Origin: Cryoendolithus antarcticus
Taxonomy: Eukaryota > Ascomycota > Dothideomycetes > Cladosporiales > Cladosporiaceae
Reading direction: 5' to 3'
DNA: 64,000 nt
Assembly (NCBI GenBank): GCA_002077065.1
Contig: NAJO01000004.1
Span: 1,358,753 to 1,422,752 of the forward strand
The notes below the pieces were generated by a model, which was given only the letters and a program-made list of their open reading frames with translations, did no database searches and was not told where the DNA came from. This document shows, one piece after another, positions 19,168-32,000 of this stretch (positions are counted from its first letter, which is position 1; the number at the start of each line of letters is the position of its first letter). The translations under genes were made by a program, and so were the position numbers.

Positions 19168-21789
19168 TCACGCTTCCTCCTCTTCTTCTCCGCCGATTCC
19201 AATCCCTCCCTGCCGCCCACCAACTTCTCTCGCTCCCTTATCAGCAATCCACACGCCGTCCAACGGCGCCACCAGACTTGGGTTCACGAACCGATACTTA
19301 CTCTCATCCCTACTGATATGCGCCCTCCCGACCGCTAGATCCCTTCCTCCCGCAACGCGAGCAGCATCTCCATCAGCCCACGGATTTCGATCCGGCGTCA
19401 CTGTACCACTAGCTGGAATCGGGTCATCGGCCGAAGACTCAGCATCATCGTGGTAGGACTCTAGCAGTTCTGCGCGCTTGACACTCCGCAGCGCGATGAA
19501 GCGAAGGAGCGGCTTGTACGTGTTACCGAAGGAGAGCGCTGTCCAGATCGTAATTAGTATTAGCGGCACAAGGAGTAGCGAGCGTGGGATCGCGCGTTTG
19601 AGAATCAGCTGCCCGGCTGTCGTGAGCTGGAAGAAGATCAAGCTCACGAAGATGCGGTCGCAGATAATGCCCCATCCACGGCCGGTGGAGTGTTGTTGAT
19701 GGTCCATCGCGTAGAGGAGCTGGTACTTGTAGACGAAGTGGCCGATGGCGAAGTAGGCTAGCCCGGCGAGCAGGACTTGCCAGGAGGAGTGCAGCACGCT
19801 GTAGACCATGCAGATTGTGAAGACTAGCAACGACGTGGGCAGGTAGAAACCGTAGCTGAATACCGGCGGCTGCACTAGCTCAGCATAGTCTCGCGGTGTC
19901 TTGCAACCGAGTCGGTAGATTGGGTATAGTGTCACGCTGCCGATTTCGAGGAGACGCAGCGGGAACAAGCCGATGCCCTGCAGGATTACAAAGTTGACGT
20001 AGAAAGATAGCAGGCGCTGCAGGGAGACTGCTAAGGTATAGGCTACCTCGCGGAAATCTCGCAGGGCGTCACCGAAGCGCTCGAAGAATTGGTAGAATTT
20101 CGAGGCTGTGCCGAGGATGGTGAAGATGATGAAGAAGTTGAAGAAGAGAAAGAACCAGTTCTTGCTGATTGCTGAGAGCTCGACGTCGCCTTGCGACATC
20201 ATGCCTTGGTAGGTGCTAAGCCAGTAGTAGAGGTACGGCACCAAGATGCCGAGAAGTGACGCGATGAGGGTTGGGATCTGGGTGTTTACCAGAGAGCGGA
20301 TGTTGGGATGTTCGTCGAGGATCTTGGCAAGCTGAGGGAAGACTTTGCCGATTGTTTCGACGGATAGCAGGCCAGCTATGGGGACTAGGATGAGGGACCA
20401 GAAAATGGTGAGGATTATAATGAAGCCTGTCACGCCCCAGGCGCGGAGCATGCGGCTGCGGCGGGTGAGGTAGGTATTTGGCCAGACTACGTCGGAGGGT
20501 GCGGGGCTGGGATTCGCGATGAGCTGCATTGGTGATGGGTCGAGCAGCGCTTGGATGGACATCTGTGCTGCGGCAACAGAGTCCATCGTAACGAAAGCGA
20601 CTGGTGTGGGTGCAAAGGTCTTCTGACGCAGCTGCTTCACCTCGGTGTCCGCTTCCTTGAGCTTCCCCTCGTAGTAGTCGATCGCGTCGACTTCTGTGGT
20701 GTGCCAGCCCAGCCATCCGCTCCTGACCTTAGTCGTAGGCCGTGTTGACGAGTATGGCCCGACATGGGGTTGACCGTTACCGTTCATCAAACCAGTCCTC
20801 TCTTCTGCTCCTGTCGACTCCTCGCCGCTGTCTGTCGATACATGGGGTGCAGGGTTGTGCAACGGCAGCGTAGCCAAGTCTGCCTCCACTCTTTTGCTTC
20901 CAAGATGCACCGTATACGCTTCCTCCAGCCGCCGCAGCGTGTTCATCCGCTCTGCCATGGCGTCATCCAATTCTTTCCACTGTCGACAAATCGTCACGGC
21001 CTCGACTTTGCCAATGTCCAAGCTCTCCAACAACTCCTTCAGCCTTGCCTCATCCTGCAAGTCCTTCGGAATGCCAGACAGCTTGATCGTCCTGTCTGTG
21101 ACCGTAGTCTGAGTCCCCAGATACTCTTGCCGGATCTCAATGATACGTCGTGTCGTCGAGTATATGAGGTATATCGCGATGGCGGTGAAGAGGTAGGCGA
21201 AGGCGACATACATCCAGAGATAGTCTGTCTCCAGATTCTCCGGGAAGAACGGGACAGTGCCGTTGCGGACGTTGAGTAGATTGACAGATCGTCGCACATC
21301 ACCGTGCGGACTATCTATGAAGTCGCTATGCTTCGTGTTGTTGTGTTTGGTGCCGTTATGCCTGGTCCCGTTTCCAGGATTGAGATCGTCCTCATCCTCG
21401 TACGCGTCGTGCACCGGCTTGATGACGACAAGCGAGAAGAACAGCGTAATGGCCAGGAACTTCAGCGCCATCTTGAAGAAGGCAAGGAAAACGTATGCAT
21501 CCAGTCCGGCCGAAGCGAGGACTTGCTGATCCCCGATTCGCCATAGAGGAAGAATCCAGCCGAAGAGGGTGTTGGGGAGCTCGGGTAATGCTGCGGACTC
21601 GCCCTTATGCTTCTTGCGCGCTGCATATAGACTGGGCCATCGTGGGCGGAGGACGCAGAAAGCGAGGAAAGCTCCGATTCCGAGGGCCAACGAGAGGATG
21701 ATCTGGATTGTTGTCTCGCGAGGCGAGCCTGCGCCCAGCAGGTCCGGGAGAGTCTCGCCATCGTCGTGGTCCCATGTGTCGAAGTTCAT
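19168..21789 (-). CDS. CSC1: CSC1/OSCA-family calcium-permeable cation channel (DUF221)
   Basis: Hyperosmolality-gated or mechanosensitive cation channel family of the plasma membrane. 873 residues, single exon. Layout matches the family: N-terminal membrane segments (about residues 30-50, 95-115 and 185-205), a cytosolic RNA-recognition-like domain (about 210-430, with LSGIPKDLQ early and QKTFAPTPVAFVTMDS late), then a membrane domain of several helices from about 440 to 745 (for example GVTGFIIILTIFWSLILVPI and NWFFLFFNFFIIFTILGTAS). Between about 285 and 345 is a Ser/Thr-rich cytosolic loop typical of fungal members. The short C-terminal tail is acidic. Convergent with the SDR gene, 129 bp apart. 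Confidence 0.93.
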   Translation of the reverse strand: MNFDTWDHDDGETLPDLLGAGSPRETTIQIILSLALGIGAFLAFCVLRPRWPSLYAARKKHKGESAALPELPNTLFGWILPLWRIGDQQVLASAGLDAYVFLAFFKMALKFLAITLFFSLVVIKPVHDAYEDEDDLNPGNGTRHNGTKHNNTKHSDFIDSPHGDVRRSVNLLNVRNGTVPFFPENLETDYLWMYVAFAYLFTAIAIYLIYSTTRRIIEIRQEYLGTQTTVTDRTIKLSGIPKDLQDEARLKELLESLDIGKVEAVTICRQWKELDDAMAERMNTLRRLEEAYTVHLGSKRVEADLATLPLHNPAPHVSTDSGEESTGAEERTGLMNGNGQPHVGPYSSTRPTTKVRSGWLGWHTTEVDAIDYYEGKLKEADTEVKQLRQKTFAPTPVAFVTMDSVAAAQMSIQALLDPSPMQLIANPSPAPSDVVWPNTYLTRRSRMLRAWGVTGFIIILTIFWSLILVPIAGLLSVETIGKVFPQLAKILDEHPNIRSLVNTQIPTLIASLLGILVPYLYYWLSTYQGMMSQGDVELSAISKNWFFLFFNFFIIFTILGTASKFYQFFERFGDALRDFREVAYTLAVSLQRLLSFYVNFVILQGIGLFPLRLLEIGSVTLYPIYRLGCKTPRDYAELVQPPVFSYGFYLPTSLLVFTICMVYSVLHSSWQVLLAGLAYFAIGHFVYKYQLLYAMDHQQHSTGRGWGIICDRIFVSLIFFQLTTAGQLILKRAIPRSLLLVPLILITIWTALSFGNTYKPLLRFIALRSVKRAELLESYHDDAESSADDPIPASGTVTPDRNPWADGDAARVAGGRDLAVGRAHISRDESKYRFVNPSLVAPLDGVWIADKGAREVGGRQGGIGIGGEEEEEA

Positions 21790-22805
21790 GGCTCTGAGAT
21801 GGAGGGGACTACCAGAGCGGTCACGACATGATCAGGATCGTCTTGTCAACTCTTCTCGCGCTACACAAACATTCATCTGTCCACTGCTTTATGACGTCCG
21901 AGGCTCGCTTCCGGTCGCGCTTAGTCAGCCTCCTGGCCTCAACATTCGATCGATATATCAAACGAGCACTTCTATCTCGCCTATCCTCCGACCCTACTTT
22001 ATTACGCGCAACAATCACCTCTGACGTGCATCAACGTCCAGGCTCAAGGTTGTCTTTGATTGCGCCGCAGGTCGAGGATCTTGTCAAGCTGCACCGCGGG
22101 GAGGTCAAGAGACATGGGTGCCTGGCGGATCCAGTTGGGAAGGCATACCCTGTGCACACCCCGTTACCCTACCATTCTCTATATGAAGTGGGCGATAGCA
22201 TAACAAGGCGATCAGCTGCCAGCGTGGTGCAGCAGAGCTACGCAACAGGCAAAGTCACGCAACAGGCAGAGTCAGGCATATAGTGAAGCTGCAGTTGCAA
22301 GAACCAAAGTTCCCATGAGGTCTACCGGGGAGCCTAGTGCAGAATCTGAAGAGATAGCCTTCCCAAAAGATCAGGATACCATACCCACAGCACTTCTTGA
22401 GCACGTCGTAGATCCACGTTTGAAATGTTCGCCCCGGTCTATTGGGTGGTGATGAATGTGGCCAGGCAGGGGTAGCGTAAAGTTGGAGCGGGAGGACTTG
22501 GCAGAGTAGGACTTCGAGCTGCAACATTCCGACCACTCGCCGTGCAACACCACCGCCGCGCCATCACCCCCACCACCGCTGGCACGCGCATCACCGCCGG
22601 CACCGTGTCATTCAACGCATGCCGTCGTGATTGCCGCTGACGCGCTCGCCCCGAACACATTGACGCGTGCAGATCGCGTGCCTTCACTTTCACCTCCGAG
22701 GGGTATCAGCACGTGTCGCAGGCACGACGGCGACGGCATTACCACCTGCCCTGAACACGACACACACAAAGACAAATGTTGGCGCAATAGAGTGCCTGCG
22801 ACGCC
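21790..22805. promoter_or_regulatory. long divergent upstream region of CSC1 and SET1
   Basis: 1016 bp between start codons, one of the longest divergent spacers in the window. Frame 21828-22283 (plus) has no family features. A 12-bp direct repeat, ACGCAACAGGCA, occurs near 22240-22270. The part nearest SET1 is C/A-rich, consistent with a long leader. Confidence 0.45.
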
Positions 22806-25800
22806 ATGTCGCAGATTGGCAGCGCTGACGCGAGCCGCGGCAACTCTTCACCCAGCTCACTGAAGCGCAAGCGCGGACTGAGCGAGTACACCAACTCCCT
22901 GCGAGCACAGGGCATCTCTCCAAAGACTGCTCGGTTGCCTGATGCTACCGCAGTGAACGGATTAAGCCATCACTCCTCATCAACGCCAAGCGGAGAGCAT
23001 CACCACTCGCCAGACTCGGATTCTGGAGATCTCCTACAAGGCGTAGGCTCCGCAAGCTCACTAAACAGCGCAAACTCATCAGTCTTCAGCCGTGGCTCCA
23101 GCGGTGCTACACAGAACGCAGCAGCTCACTCGGCGAACGGGTTCACCCCGCGCACTGATCACACTGACTCTTCGCCACCCAAGCAAGATAAAAGCAGAGC
23201 TGCAAAGTCCTCCGCTGCCATGTCTTCGCACAATGGCAGCCACCACATCCCTCCACCACCTCCGCCTGACGCCACCAATGGCGCATCACATTCCCGCAAC
23301 GCGCGACCTTCGATGCAACTCCCACAAGGAACAGCGAAAGGGTACAGAGCGGTTTGGGATCCAGATTTGGAAAGCAGGCTCAGTAGAGAAGAGCGAAAGC
23401 GCGCTACCGTCAGAAGAAAAGAATTCGGTCTCGAGGTACGCGCCACATTTCATAAGTCACTGAGCCTGCATTATATCACACAGATTACATGAGAAAAAGT
23501 CGAAACCGCTCTGTACCCTTTCGCTGACACGGGGATAATTCTCAGGCATACCAACCAGATCCACCGCCAGATCCGCGCCTTGCACTTCCTGGGTATACCT
23601 CAGGAAATTGTCGAGGCAAGGAAAGGCCAAGCAAGGCAATTTTGCGTATTGCGCCGTACAATTTGCCGCCCTTCAAGGTCGACAAGCATTCTGTGGGACC
23701 TGGTGAAGCGCAGCATATTGTCATTCGAGGGTTTGATCCCTTCTTGCCGGAAAGCACGCTACGCTTGAACTTCGAGCAATTTGGCAGCATTGCACTGGTG
23801 CAGAGCAAGACAGATCCAGCGACTGGCAGCTATTTCGGCATTGCCATGATTAAGTATCGAGACTCTGTTAGGAATGGAGCTGATGTCACAGCGGCAAATG
23901 CGGCGAAGCAGGCGGAGGCTGAGATGCATGGGCATCGGATTGGCTTGCAAACGATCACGGTGGAGGCAGATCGCGAAGGGCGGAGGTGCAAAAGGTATGT
24001 GGAGAGCGCGCTTAAGAAGTCGCGCGAGGAGCGTGAAAAGGCACGGACTGCCAGTATCGCACCACCTCCACCGCCTCCACCACCGGATGCGACAGCTGGA
24101 TCCTCAGACTCCCCAGCGCCACCGCCAAATGCGCCGAAAGGTCCTTCTGGACGACCGTCCGCCGCAGCTAGGCCTCCGCCAGTAGGTCCTGCAGCTGCAG
24201 CAGCACCAAACCCGCGCTCTGCGGCTACTTCGTTGATTGAGGAAGAACCAGTGCTCCCAAAGCTCAAGCGCAAGCCATACATCCACGTTCCGCATGCCTC
24301 AGTCCCTGTTCTGGGTACGACAATACCGCACTTGAAGAAGCGTCTAAAGTCGTACGACTGGCGAGAGGTCAGACTTGACAAGACTGGCTACTATGTGGTG
24401 TTTGACAACTCCAAGCGCGGTGAAGACGAGGCGGAGCGTTGTTTCGCGGAGTGCAACAACGCCGCACTCTTCACCTACAACATGCAGATGGAGTGCCAGA
24501 AGTATGGCAATCCGAACTACGAACGCAGTCCCAGTCCTGAGCGTGCGAAGGAGGCAAAAATGAAGAAGGAAGAGATTGAGCGCTTGACCCGCGAAGATGC
24601 CGAAGACAATGAAATTGAGAAGAAGAACAGGGCCGAGAACCTCGATCCTGTCCAAGGCGCGCTCGATCAACTCCGCATTGACCTGCGCATGAAGATTTTC
24701 GAAGACATCAAGCAGCGCGTTGCTTTGCCCATCTTCCAGGACAGTCTAGATCCTGCTAAGCATGTCGCAAGACGAAGACAGCTGGGCTTGCCCGATCCGT
24801 ACGATGATGAGAACAAAGCCACATCTGCTCTCTTTAACAAGGCGGGCGATGCATCTCCGCACAGCGCACGGGGACGGCCAGGTCAGACATCAAAGCCGCT
24901 CAGGCCACACGATCCTAATTCGCAGCGTGGGAGGAAAGGGTACCAACCGCGTGACAGGGAGCCGCTCAACGCGTTCTTTGACGAGCGAAGGCGCCGACCT
25001 GCACCACGACCTTCACACGCACGCGGCCTACACTTCAAGCTGCAGCAAATGTATCCCAGCGACGATGAGGACTCTGATGACGAGCGCAGGACGTCTCTTA
25101 CCAGAGATACCGAAGACCAGGAGAGCCGTCCACTCAGTCGTGCAAGTAGGGATTCAACGCCCTTCAATGGGTCAGAATCTGTCGCGGACACACCGAACAA
25201 GCGTCGGAAAGTTGCAGATTGGGAAGACGATGACAAAGAGACGTTCAGCGACCTGCATAAGAGCCTGGTCGGACATCTCTTGCCAAAGGAACCAGAGGAT
25301 CTTGCGACCCGCGAACTGGAGCTCATTATTGGGACCCTTCCACGATCTTCGAAGTACGCCACGCGTGCCAGGACTGAGCTGTTCATCCGGCAGCGGTCGA
25401 AGGCCGATGATGACCTCTTCCAGGTTAAGAGCTTGCAGAAGGGTGTTGTTGTTGAAGAAGCCGCGTACGACTCCGATGCGCCGACCGAAGAGACCAGCAA
25501 GCTTCATCTACTGGACATGGACGATGCTGCGATCACTGCTCTGGCCAAGAAAAAGAAGAAGAGCAAGGAGAAGATCATCGCACAACAGCTGGCACTGCGG
25601 GCGAGAGCAGCGCAGGGCAAGGCAACACGCAAGCCTGCAGAGCGCAAGATCATCATCAAGGAAATTGAGGAGAAGGATGAAGAGCTGCAAGCCATTGAGG
25701 AGACTGAAGAAGGAGAGGCACACCTGAGCGTCACGTACGACAAGCCGCGGCGGACAGTGGAGAATGATCATGAGCTTATACTGGACATCGACGGGTGGCA

Positions 25801-26801
25801 GGACGCCATGAAGGACGACGAGGATTTCCTCTTCGCCCAGCAAGCTCTTGCTGACGAGCATGCTGCAAGCCTTGGTGATGTCAAGTTCTGGGCATACAAG
25901 CAGAAAGAGATCAAGTCCCTCAACAGCGGCTTCCCTGGCGCTGAACGTACCGACTCCGGCATCGAAGGCTACTACGTCCCCAACTCCACCGGCTCCGCCC
26001 GCACGGAAGGCGTCAAGAAGATCCTCAACGAAGAGAAGTCCAAATACCTCCCCCACCGCATCAAAGTCCAACGAGCCCGCGAAGAACGCCAAGCCCTCGC
26101 CAAAGCCAACCCTCTCGCCGTCGCAGAGACCGTCAAGCTCACAGCCGCCGACAAGATCGTCGCCACCGCCTCTTCCCGCAGCAACCGCGTCAACAACCGC
26201 CGCCTCGTCAACGACATTAACCTGCAAAAGCAATCTCTCGCCGCCACCGCCACCTCAACATCCCAAGACGTCGACGTCGCCATCCGCTTCAACCAGCTCA
26301 AGAAACGCAAGAAGCACGTCAAATTCGAGCGCTCTGCAATCCACGGCTGGGGCCTCTACGCGGAAGAAAACATCGCCATCAATGACCTCATTATCGAGTA
26401 TGTGGGCGAGAAGGTGCGCCAGAAAGTCGCGGATATGCGCGAGATTCGGTATGAGAAGCAGGGCGTTGGGAGCTCTTATTTGTTCCGCATGATGGACGAC
26501 GAGATTGTGGACGCGACTAAGAAGGGGGGGATTGCGAGGTTCATCAATCATAGTTGTAGTCCGAATTGTACAGCGAAGATTATCAAGGTTGAGGGGACGC
26601 CGAGGATTGTTATTTATGCGTTGAAGGATATTGGGAAGGGTGAGTCTCCTTTGTGATGGCTGATTGGATTGAATGTGTTGCTAATGCTGTCTTGCAGATG
26701 AGGAACTCACGTACGACTACAAGTTTGAGCGCGAGTATGGGTCTACGGATCGCATACCGTGTTTGTGCGGGTCGGCGAATTGTAAGGGCTTCTTGAACTA
26801 G
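22806..26801 (+). CDS. SET1: Set1 histone H3 lysine-4 methyltransferase (COMPASS catalytic subunit)
   Basis: Methylates H3K4 at active promoters as the catalytic subunit of COMPASS. Exons 22806-23435, 23546-26639 and 26698-26801 give 1275 residues; introns 110 and 58 bp. Residues 1-200 are disordered and Ser/Pro-rich; an RRM-like domain follows (about 262-350, [15 protein letters not shown] and YFGIAMIKY); a poly-Pro/Ala linker; the second conserved region ([20 protein letters not shown]); the N-SET region (about 960-1110); SET domain about 1136-1255 with the signatures [20 protein letters not shown] and, after the last intron, DELTYDYKF; and post-SET CxCx4C ([13 protein letters not shown]) ending at the stop, as in all Set1 proteins. 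The last intron separates the SET core from its final motif, so a single-frame prediction would lose the catalytic C-terminus. Confidence 0.96.
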
Positions 26802-27108
26802 ATGCCGTCTGTGTGGCCTTCGGAGCTCTGTCCTGCCAGCGCATGGCAATCTCCGTGGAGGCATGCCCGATCACATCTACAGTGGGCCGCTAGCCGATGC
26901 GTGTTTCCGCTCGCAGGATTCGAAAACTGCTACCAGTCGCAAGACTGCCTTCGTAGCACCTCAAATACAGAGAAACTCCGTGCCGTGCCCATGCATTCTT
27001 TCATTTCGCTCCACGTGAAGAAGCCCAGGGAAAGAAAACTTGTGTCCTTGTTGTTACCAAATATCGGCGTCGAAGCGGGTTGCTACAGGCGCTACGTACG
27101 CCTTCCAT
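26802..27108. terminator. convergent 3' spacer between SET1 and MAK11
   Basis: 307 bp holding both 3' ends. The flanking coding ends are G-rich on their own strands. No extra gene seen. Confidence 0.35.
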
Positions 27109-28644
27109 CTACTCTTCTGCACTACTCTCATCTCCGTCCCCGTTCACCACCCCATTCCCCTGTCCACTCCCCCGCTCGTCCATCACGAAAGCACCTAGAC
27201 AGGTGATCCTGTTCCCAGTCTCGTGTGTGCTGATCAGCGTACCCACTTGCCTCAATTCCCCGCTGCCCACATCTGCAGGCGCGAGATCAGCCGGTGATAG
27301 CTGCCAGACTCGCACTGCGCCGTCGCTGCTGGCTGTGATGAGTAGCAGGTCCTCGCTTGGCGAGAGGAGGGAGAGGACCGTGAAGTCTCTGACCCGGCCG
27401 GTGATGTCTGCTGCTTTGCCACCGATGTGGGCAAGTATTGTGAGCGCGAGCTTCGCTATGGGAGGTGACGCGTTGCCGTTCGTGCCGTTGGTCTCAGTAG
27501 CCGGCTTTTGAGCGAGCTCGTACAACACTACCCTCCCATCCTCCGTGCTCACAGCCAGAATGCTTCTGCCCTCTACCAGAGGCAAAAAGCGCACCTGATG
27601 CACCTTCGTCCTCGGCTCCACAACAACAACATCCACAACCTCACTCTCAAGCGTGAACAAAACCACTCCCCTCTCAAACCCCACAACATAGCTTTCCCCA
27701 TCCGGCGCCCAACATACCCGTCTGCCTTCGCCAGAACTATACTTTCCCTCTCCCACCTTCCCCAACATCTCACGACTGAAATTCAACACACCCGCTTTCT
27801 TCCCCGTCATGAGGTTCCAGAGCCGCATGCATCGCTCCCCGCGCGAAACGCTAAGCATAAGTTTTTCCGATGGATGGATCGCAAAGTCGTTGATCCCAGT
27901 CGGCACTTCGCCCGGCGCCGCAGTGTCGCCTGATGGTCGGCCGGCCGGTTTGGGAATCGGAGCCTTGAGAGTTGAGAGGAGAGTCCAGTCGCGCGTTCGG
28001 GTGATACCGATTGTGTTCTCCTCGGCTGCGGAGAAGAGCTTAGATTTGGAGGCGAAGTGGAGGCAGGATATTGCGCGGTCGTGGTGGATTAGGTTTCCTA
28101 GGGCCTGGTTTGAGACGTTCTCCGCAACCTTGGAGCCGGAAAGGGAAGGCAGTTTTGGAGTGGTGGAAGAGGATGGGGCCAGGGTGGAGAGGTTATAAAG
28201 GTTTATGCGTTCGTCGGCGCCGCCGGTGGCGAGGAAGCGTTTGTTATTTGCGGTGCTTGGAGAGAGGGCGAGAGTGCGGATGGAGGAGGTGTGGGCGGCG
28301 AAGAGGAAGGTGTCGGCATATTTGACTGGGCTGGAGTCGTCCGAGATCGTTGCCGACAGGGATTCTTTGGGAATAGTTGCTGTGAAGCCATGGAGAACTC
28401 GTTCATATGAACCTGTGACAACCTGGACAGTGATGTCCGTGGAAGGTTTGGTCTCGACATGGCCATCGTGAACGGTTCCGTTAGATCTGGCAGCAGCTTT
28501 TGGAGCCTTCGCCGACTTTGGATCCTGTATGGCAGCTTTCTTCCCGTTAATTGCAGCTGCTGAAGTGGTGGCTTTTGCCTTTTTGAAGGCACTCGGCTGG
28601 GCTGCGGACTGCTCGCGCTTCCTCTTGCCAATTAGACCGGCCAT
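27109..28644 (-). CDS. MAK11: Mak11-like WD40 ribosome biogenesis protein (PAK1IP1 family)
   Basis: WD40 factor for 60S ribosomal subunit maturation in the nucleus; the animal homologue is PAK1IP1. The frame opens at 28704, but the Met at 28644 (MAGLIGKRKREQ) is preferred because it begins a basic nuclear N-terminus; this gives 511 residues. Diagnostic blocks: VVTGSYERVLHGF at the start of the first blade, LFAAHTSSIRTLALSPS, FLATGGADERINLYNLSTLA, HHDRAISCLHFASKSKLFS, and DFAIHPSEKLMLSVSRGERC followed by MRLWNLMTGKKA. The C-terminal blades carry long insertions (for example residues 410-460), larger than in yeast. Coding strand changes from C-rich to G-rich around 27900. Divergent from VID21, convergent with SET1. 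Confidence 0.9.
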   Translation of the reverse strand: MAGLIGKRKREQSAAQPSAFKKAKATTSAAAINGKKAAIQDPKSAKAPKAAARSNGTVHDGHVETKPSTDITVQVVTGSYERVLHGFTATIPKESLSATISDDSSPVKYADTFLFAAHTSSIRTLALSPSTANNKRFLATGGADERINLYNLSTLAPSSSTTPKLPSLSGSKVAENVSNQALGNLIHHDRAISCLHFASKSKLFSAAEENTIGITRTRDWTLLSTLKAPIPKPAGRPSGDTAAPGEVPTGINDFAIHPSEKLMLSVSRGERCMRLWNLMTGKKAGVLNFSREMLGKVGEGKYSSGEGRRVCWAPDGESYVVGFERGVVLFTLESEVVDVVVVEPRTKVHQVRFLPLVEGRSILAVSTEDGRVVLYELAQKPATETNGTNGNASPPIAKLALTILAHIGGKAADITGRVRDFTVLSLLSPSEDLLLITASSDGAVRVWQLSPADLAPADVGSGELRQVGTLISTHETGNRITCLGAFVMDERGSGQGNGVVNGDGDESSAEE

Positions 28645-29016
28645 GATCGGTCCTAGATGGCTGATGAGTATGGCTCTCGTCAAGACACTGGCAGCATCTG
28701 CCACTAGTGAGATGATACATGTAAGTATTGCATTTCCGAGAAATCATTCATCCTAGCAAAGTTTTGACACGGGTGAGCCCGTGCCTCCTCGAAGTGGCCG
28801 AGCGCTCCCGCTCTTCGACCTCCACATTCACGTCCCTTGGTCCTACGGGCGCAATCTGAGTAGCGGCGACGCGTTGTGTATAACATTAACTATTACAACG
28901 CGGCCACCATACAACACAGCGCCTGCATAACGACTCATCTGGATCTCCTCATGATAAAATACCGCGGCTTATCAGCATTTGACTCTCATCGCGGTGGTGC
29001 CACGGAGAATGCGTAG
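28645..29016. promoter_or_regulatory. shared divergent upstream region of MAK11 and VID21
   Basis: 372 bp between start codons. No recognisable element beyond its position. Confidence 0.4.
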
Positions 29017-32000
29017 ATGTCGACGACGGATGTCCTTCGACACGCAGCAATCGAGGACGCTGAGCGTGGGTTGAGGTCAGTATTCCTCGATAATTATCCA
29101 CATGCATACGAAACGACAGCTATGGATGATGCGATCACGGAACAAGTCTTTCATTGATGGAATGTTGCCTGTACGACGTATTACTGATGGCATTTGCAGG
29201 GCTGCAGTTCAGTCGCAGAAGGCCGGGCTGCTCGCGCTTTACGACATCACATTGCTACTTCAGGACAACAACTCGCTCGCCAGTCTATGCAATGCCTCGA
29301 TTGATCAACCGGAGACCATCGCATGGTTGAATGCGAATAGCCTCGACCAGTAAGTCATTGTACACGCGCATTAATAGTATCGTGCTAACACAAGGGCCAG
29401 AGGCTGTCACTTTGATGAGGCTTCACTCTCCCACCCAGTCATACCGCAAGATGTCCCTGTCACATCCACGAAGACACTTGAAGAGCAGCCTGTGCTTACG
29501 ACTGAGCCTGAAAGTGAGACTACAGAGAGCACGATCCCTGGACCACTTGCCTCCGTGATCAAGCCTTTCACTCCCGCATCCGCCGCGAGCACTATGGCGG
29601 CAGCGACTACGCAGCGGCCGATCGATCTGCTTGCATCCGCCGAGAAGCGCACTCGGATCGCTTCGAAGTCACCATCATTGCCCGTCACTCGCCGCTCCCC
29701 AGGCTCTGCGCCGCCTGCTGAGCTTGCGCCACCTGCGCCGGAGGATGAAGCAAACTTCACTCAAGCTACCCGAGAGAGGCTTCATCTTGAGACTGATGCT
29801 CACCCGCATGCCAAGACAGTGCATCTCCCGTCAGAAGCAGTTCAGGAAGCGCGACTACGTGAGAGAAGTGAAGCGACGCATCTGAAGGCCAACACTGATG
29901 CTGAGCGTACGTCTCACCTCCAGGTGCAGGGTGACCTGGCTTCATCACCGTCCTCAACCGTTGGTGCTCATTCGGCCGCTACTCCGATGCTCCCACAGGA
30001 CTCACCAGATACCTCACCGGACTCGGAGCCGGCTGCTGTCGATGTGCCTAAGGATCTAAGGCCCACACCAGACGAGCGACGTGTCAAAGCCGAGCACGAC
30101 AGGAACCTTGCAGCAAAGAAGGAGCAAGCTCGCAAGGAAGCACTAGGCGACATCTCAACGCCTGACGATCAGCTACGCTGGGAGGAACGTGAAGCTGCTG
30201 CTCGCGAGGCAGAGGAGCAAGCAGCTCGGGATGATCGGGAAGGTCCAGAGCCGTCGACGAATGGTCCGGGCCGTGAGACAGAGGCACAGGCTGTCGCGGA
30301 CATGCAGACCGATCGTCTCAAGGCAGCTAAGGCTACGGTCTCTCGTCAACTCGAAGACCTACGACAGGACGAGCCTGAGTCAGAGGAAGACAGTATTACT
30401 GTTGTCCCCCGACGGGCAACATCGTCTCGTGAAGAAGCTGATCGACAACGCGAAACCTCAACCGGGAGCCGCGACAAAGTCTCAGCCACGCCCTCTGATC
30501 TGGCCAGTCAACCTCCGAAGCGCGCAACAGAAGGCGTCAATGGTACTCCATCGCTTGAGCCTCGCAGGCGACAGTCTTCTATCGAGCCTGTATCTCCGAA
30601 GAGCACGCGGCGCGATGGACGAGTGGTACGTATGCAAGAGTACGTTACACCACCGCGGACCCGCCGGCCAGAGTATGATCTGAGCCCACACGCAAGCATC
30701 GCTGCCCTAGGCGAGCTTGCTTCATTAAAGGGTGCAGCAGAAGACCCCGAACGAGACTATCTTGAGCCACTCTTCCGCATACAGGCCCATGAATCTGGGA
30801 ACATCAACACACAGCCGTTGCCCGATCTGATCAAATCTGCGACCAAGACGTTGTCGACTGAAGACTACTTCACCGCGACACACGAGCGCATGGACTTCCG
30901 CATGCTACGAAGGATCTATCAGCTCCAGAACGCGAACAAGTGGCCATTGCGACAGATGGAGAAGTGCAAGGAGCCGCCAGCACCCGTGACCCACCAAGAT
31001 CACCTGATGGCGGAGATGCGCTGGATGGGTAAGGACTTTCGCGCCGAGCGCAAGATGAAGACAAGCGTTTGTGCCTGGCTGGCTCGCCGGTGTGCTGACT
31101 ACGTGGCTGCCGATGCTGACGAGCGCATGGGCATGCGTGTCAAAGTCAAGGGCAGACGCACGAGCGACGTCGACATCGAAGACGACGCCGTGCCCGAACT
31201 GGAGGCTGCTGGTGAGTCCGCTCCGGAGGACGACAGTATGCCCAGGACACCAGTGCTCGGTGCCACGCTGCCGACTAGACTTGTCGTGGCGCCCGAGCTC
31301 GCAGACCACGTTCATCAGCTGCAAACATCTGGCACGCTTCGCAAAGCCTTGGCAGATGTGCCTGTCTGGGTGCCTGAAACGTTGCCACAACATTCGAAGT
31401 CTAGAATGACCCAGGTATCGAAGTTCGTCAGTGGTAAGATCCTGCCGAAGCAACAGCAACCGTCCCGCAAGCGCAGTCGATACGACTATGAAGATGAAGC
31501 GGAGACAGAAGACGCCCAGCCGACATACAAGCGTCGACGAGATGAGCAGAACATGCAGCCTGATGACTCTGAGATTGCACTGTTTCATCCTGATAACAAG
31601 CATATCCGCGACAGACTACACGCCAACAATGTCTTCAGGCCGCCTTCAGAGTTTCAGATGCCTAGCACGCCATTCTACGAGTTCCGCAACGGCTCGCAAT
31701 GGGTGTGGGAGGACGACCAGAAGCTGCGGAAGCTGGCCAAAGACTACTCATTCAATTGGTCACTCATCTCAGCCGAGATGGCGCTACCTTCACGATTCAA
31801 GAGTGGTATGGAGCGACGTACGCCATGGGAATGCTTTGAGCGTTGGGTGGAGCTGGAGACATTACCTGCTGAGATGCGCAAAACAGTCTACTTCAAGACC
31901 TGGTTTCAGCGCTTGGAACAGAGTCAGCAAGCTGTGGAGAGACGCTACAACGCGCAGGTTGCTGCGATCCAGCAAGCGCAGCAACAAAGCGGTGTCACTG

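Noticed and set aside
23830..24381. Long minus-strand frame inside SET1, with poly-Gly translation
   Set aside because: Antisense shadow of the poly-Pro/Ala linker of SET1. The same explanation covers many other long antisense frames in the window.
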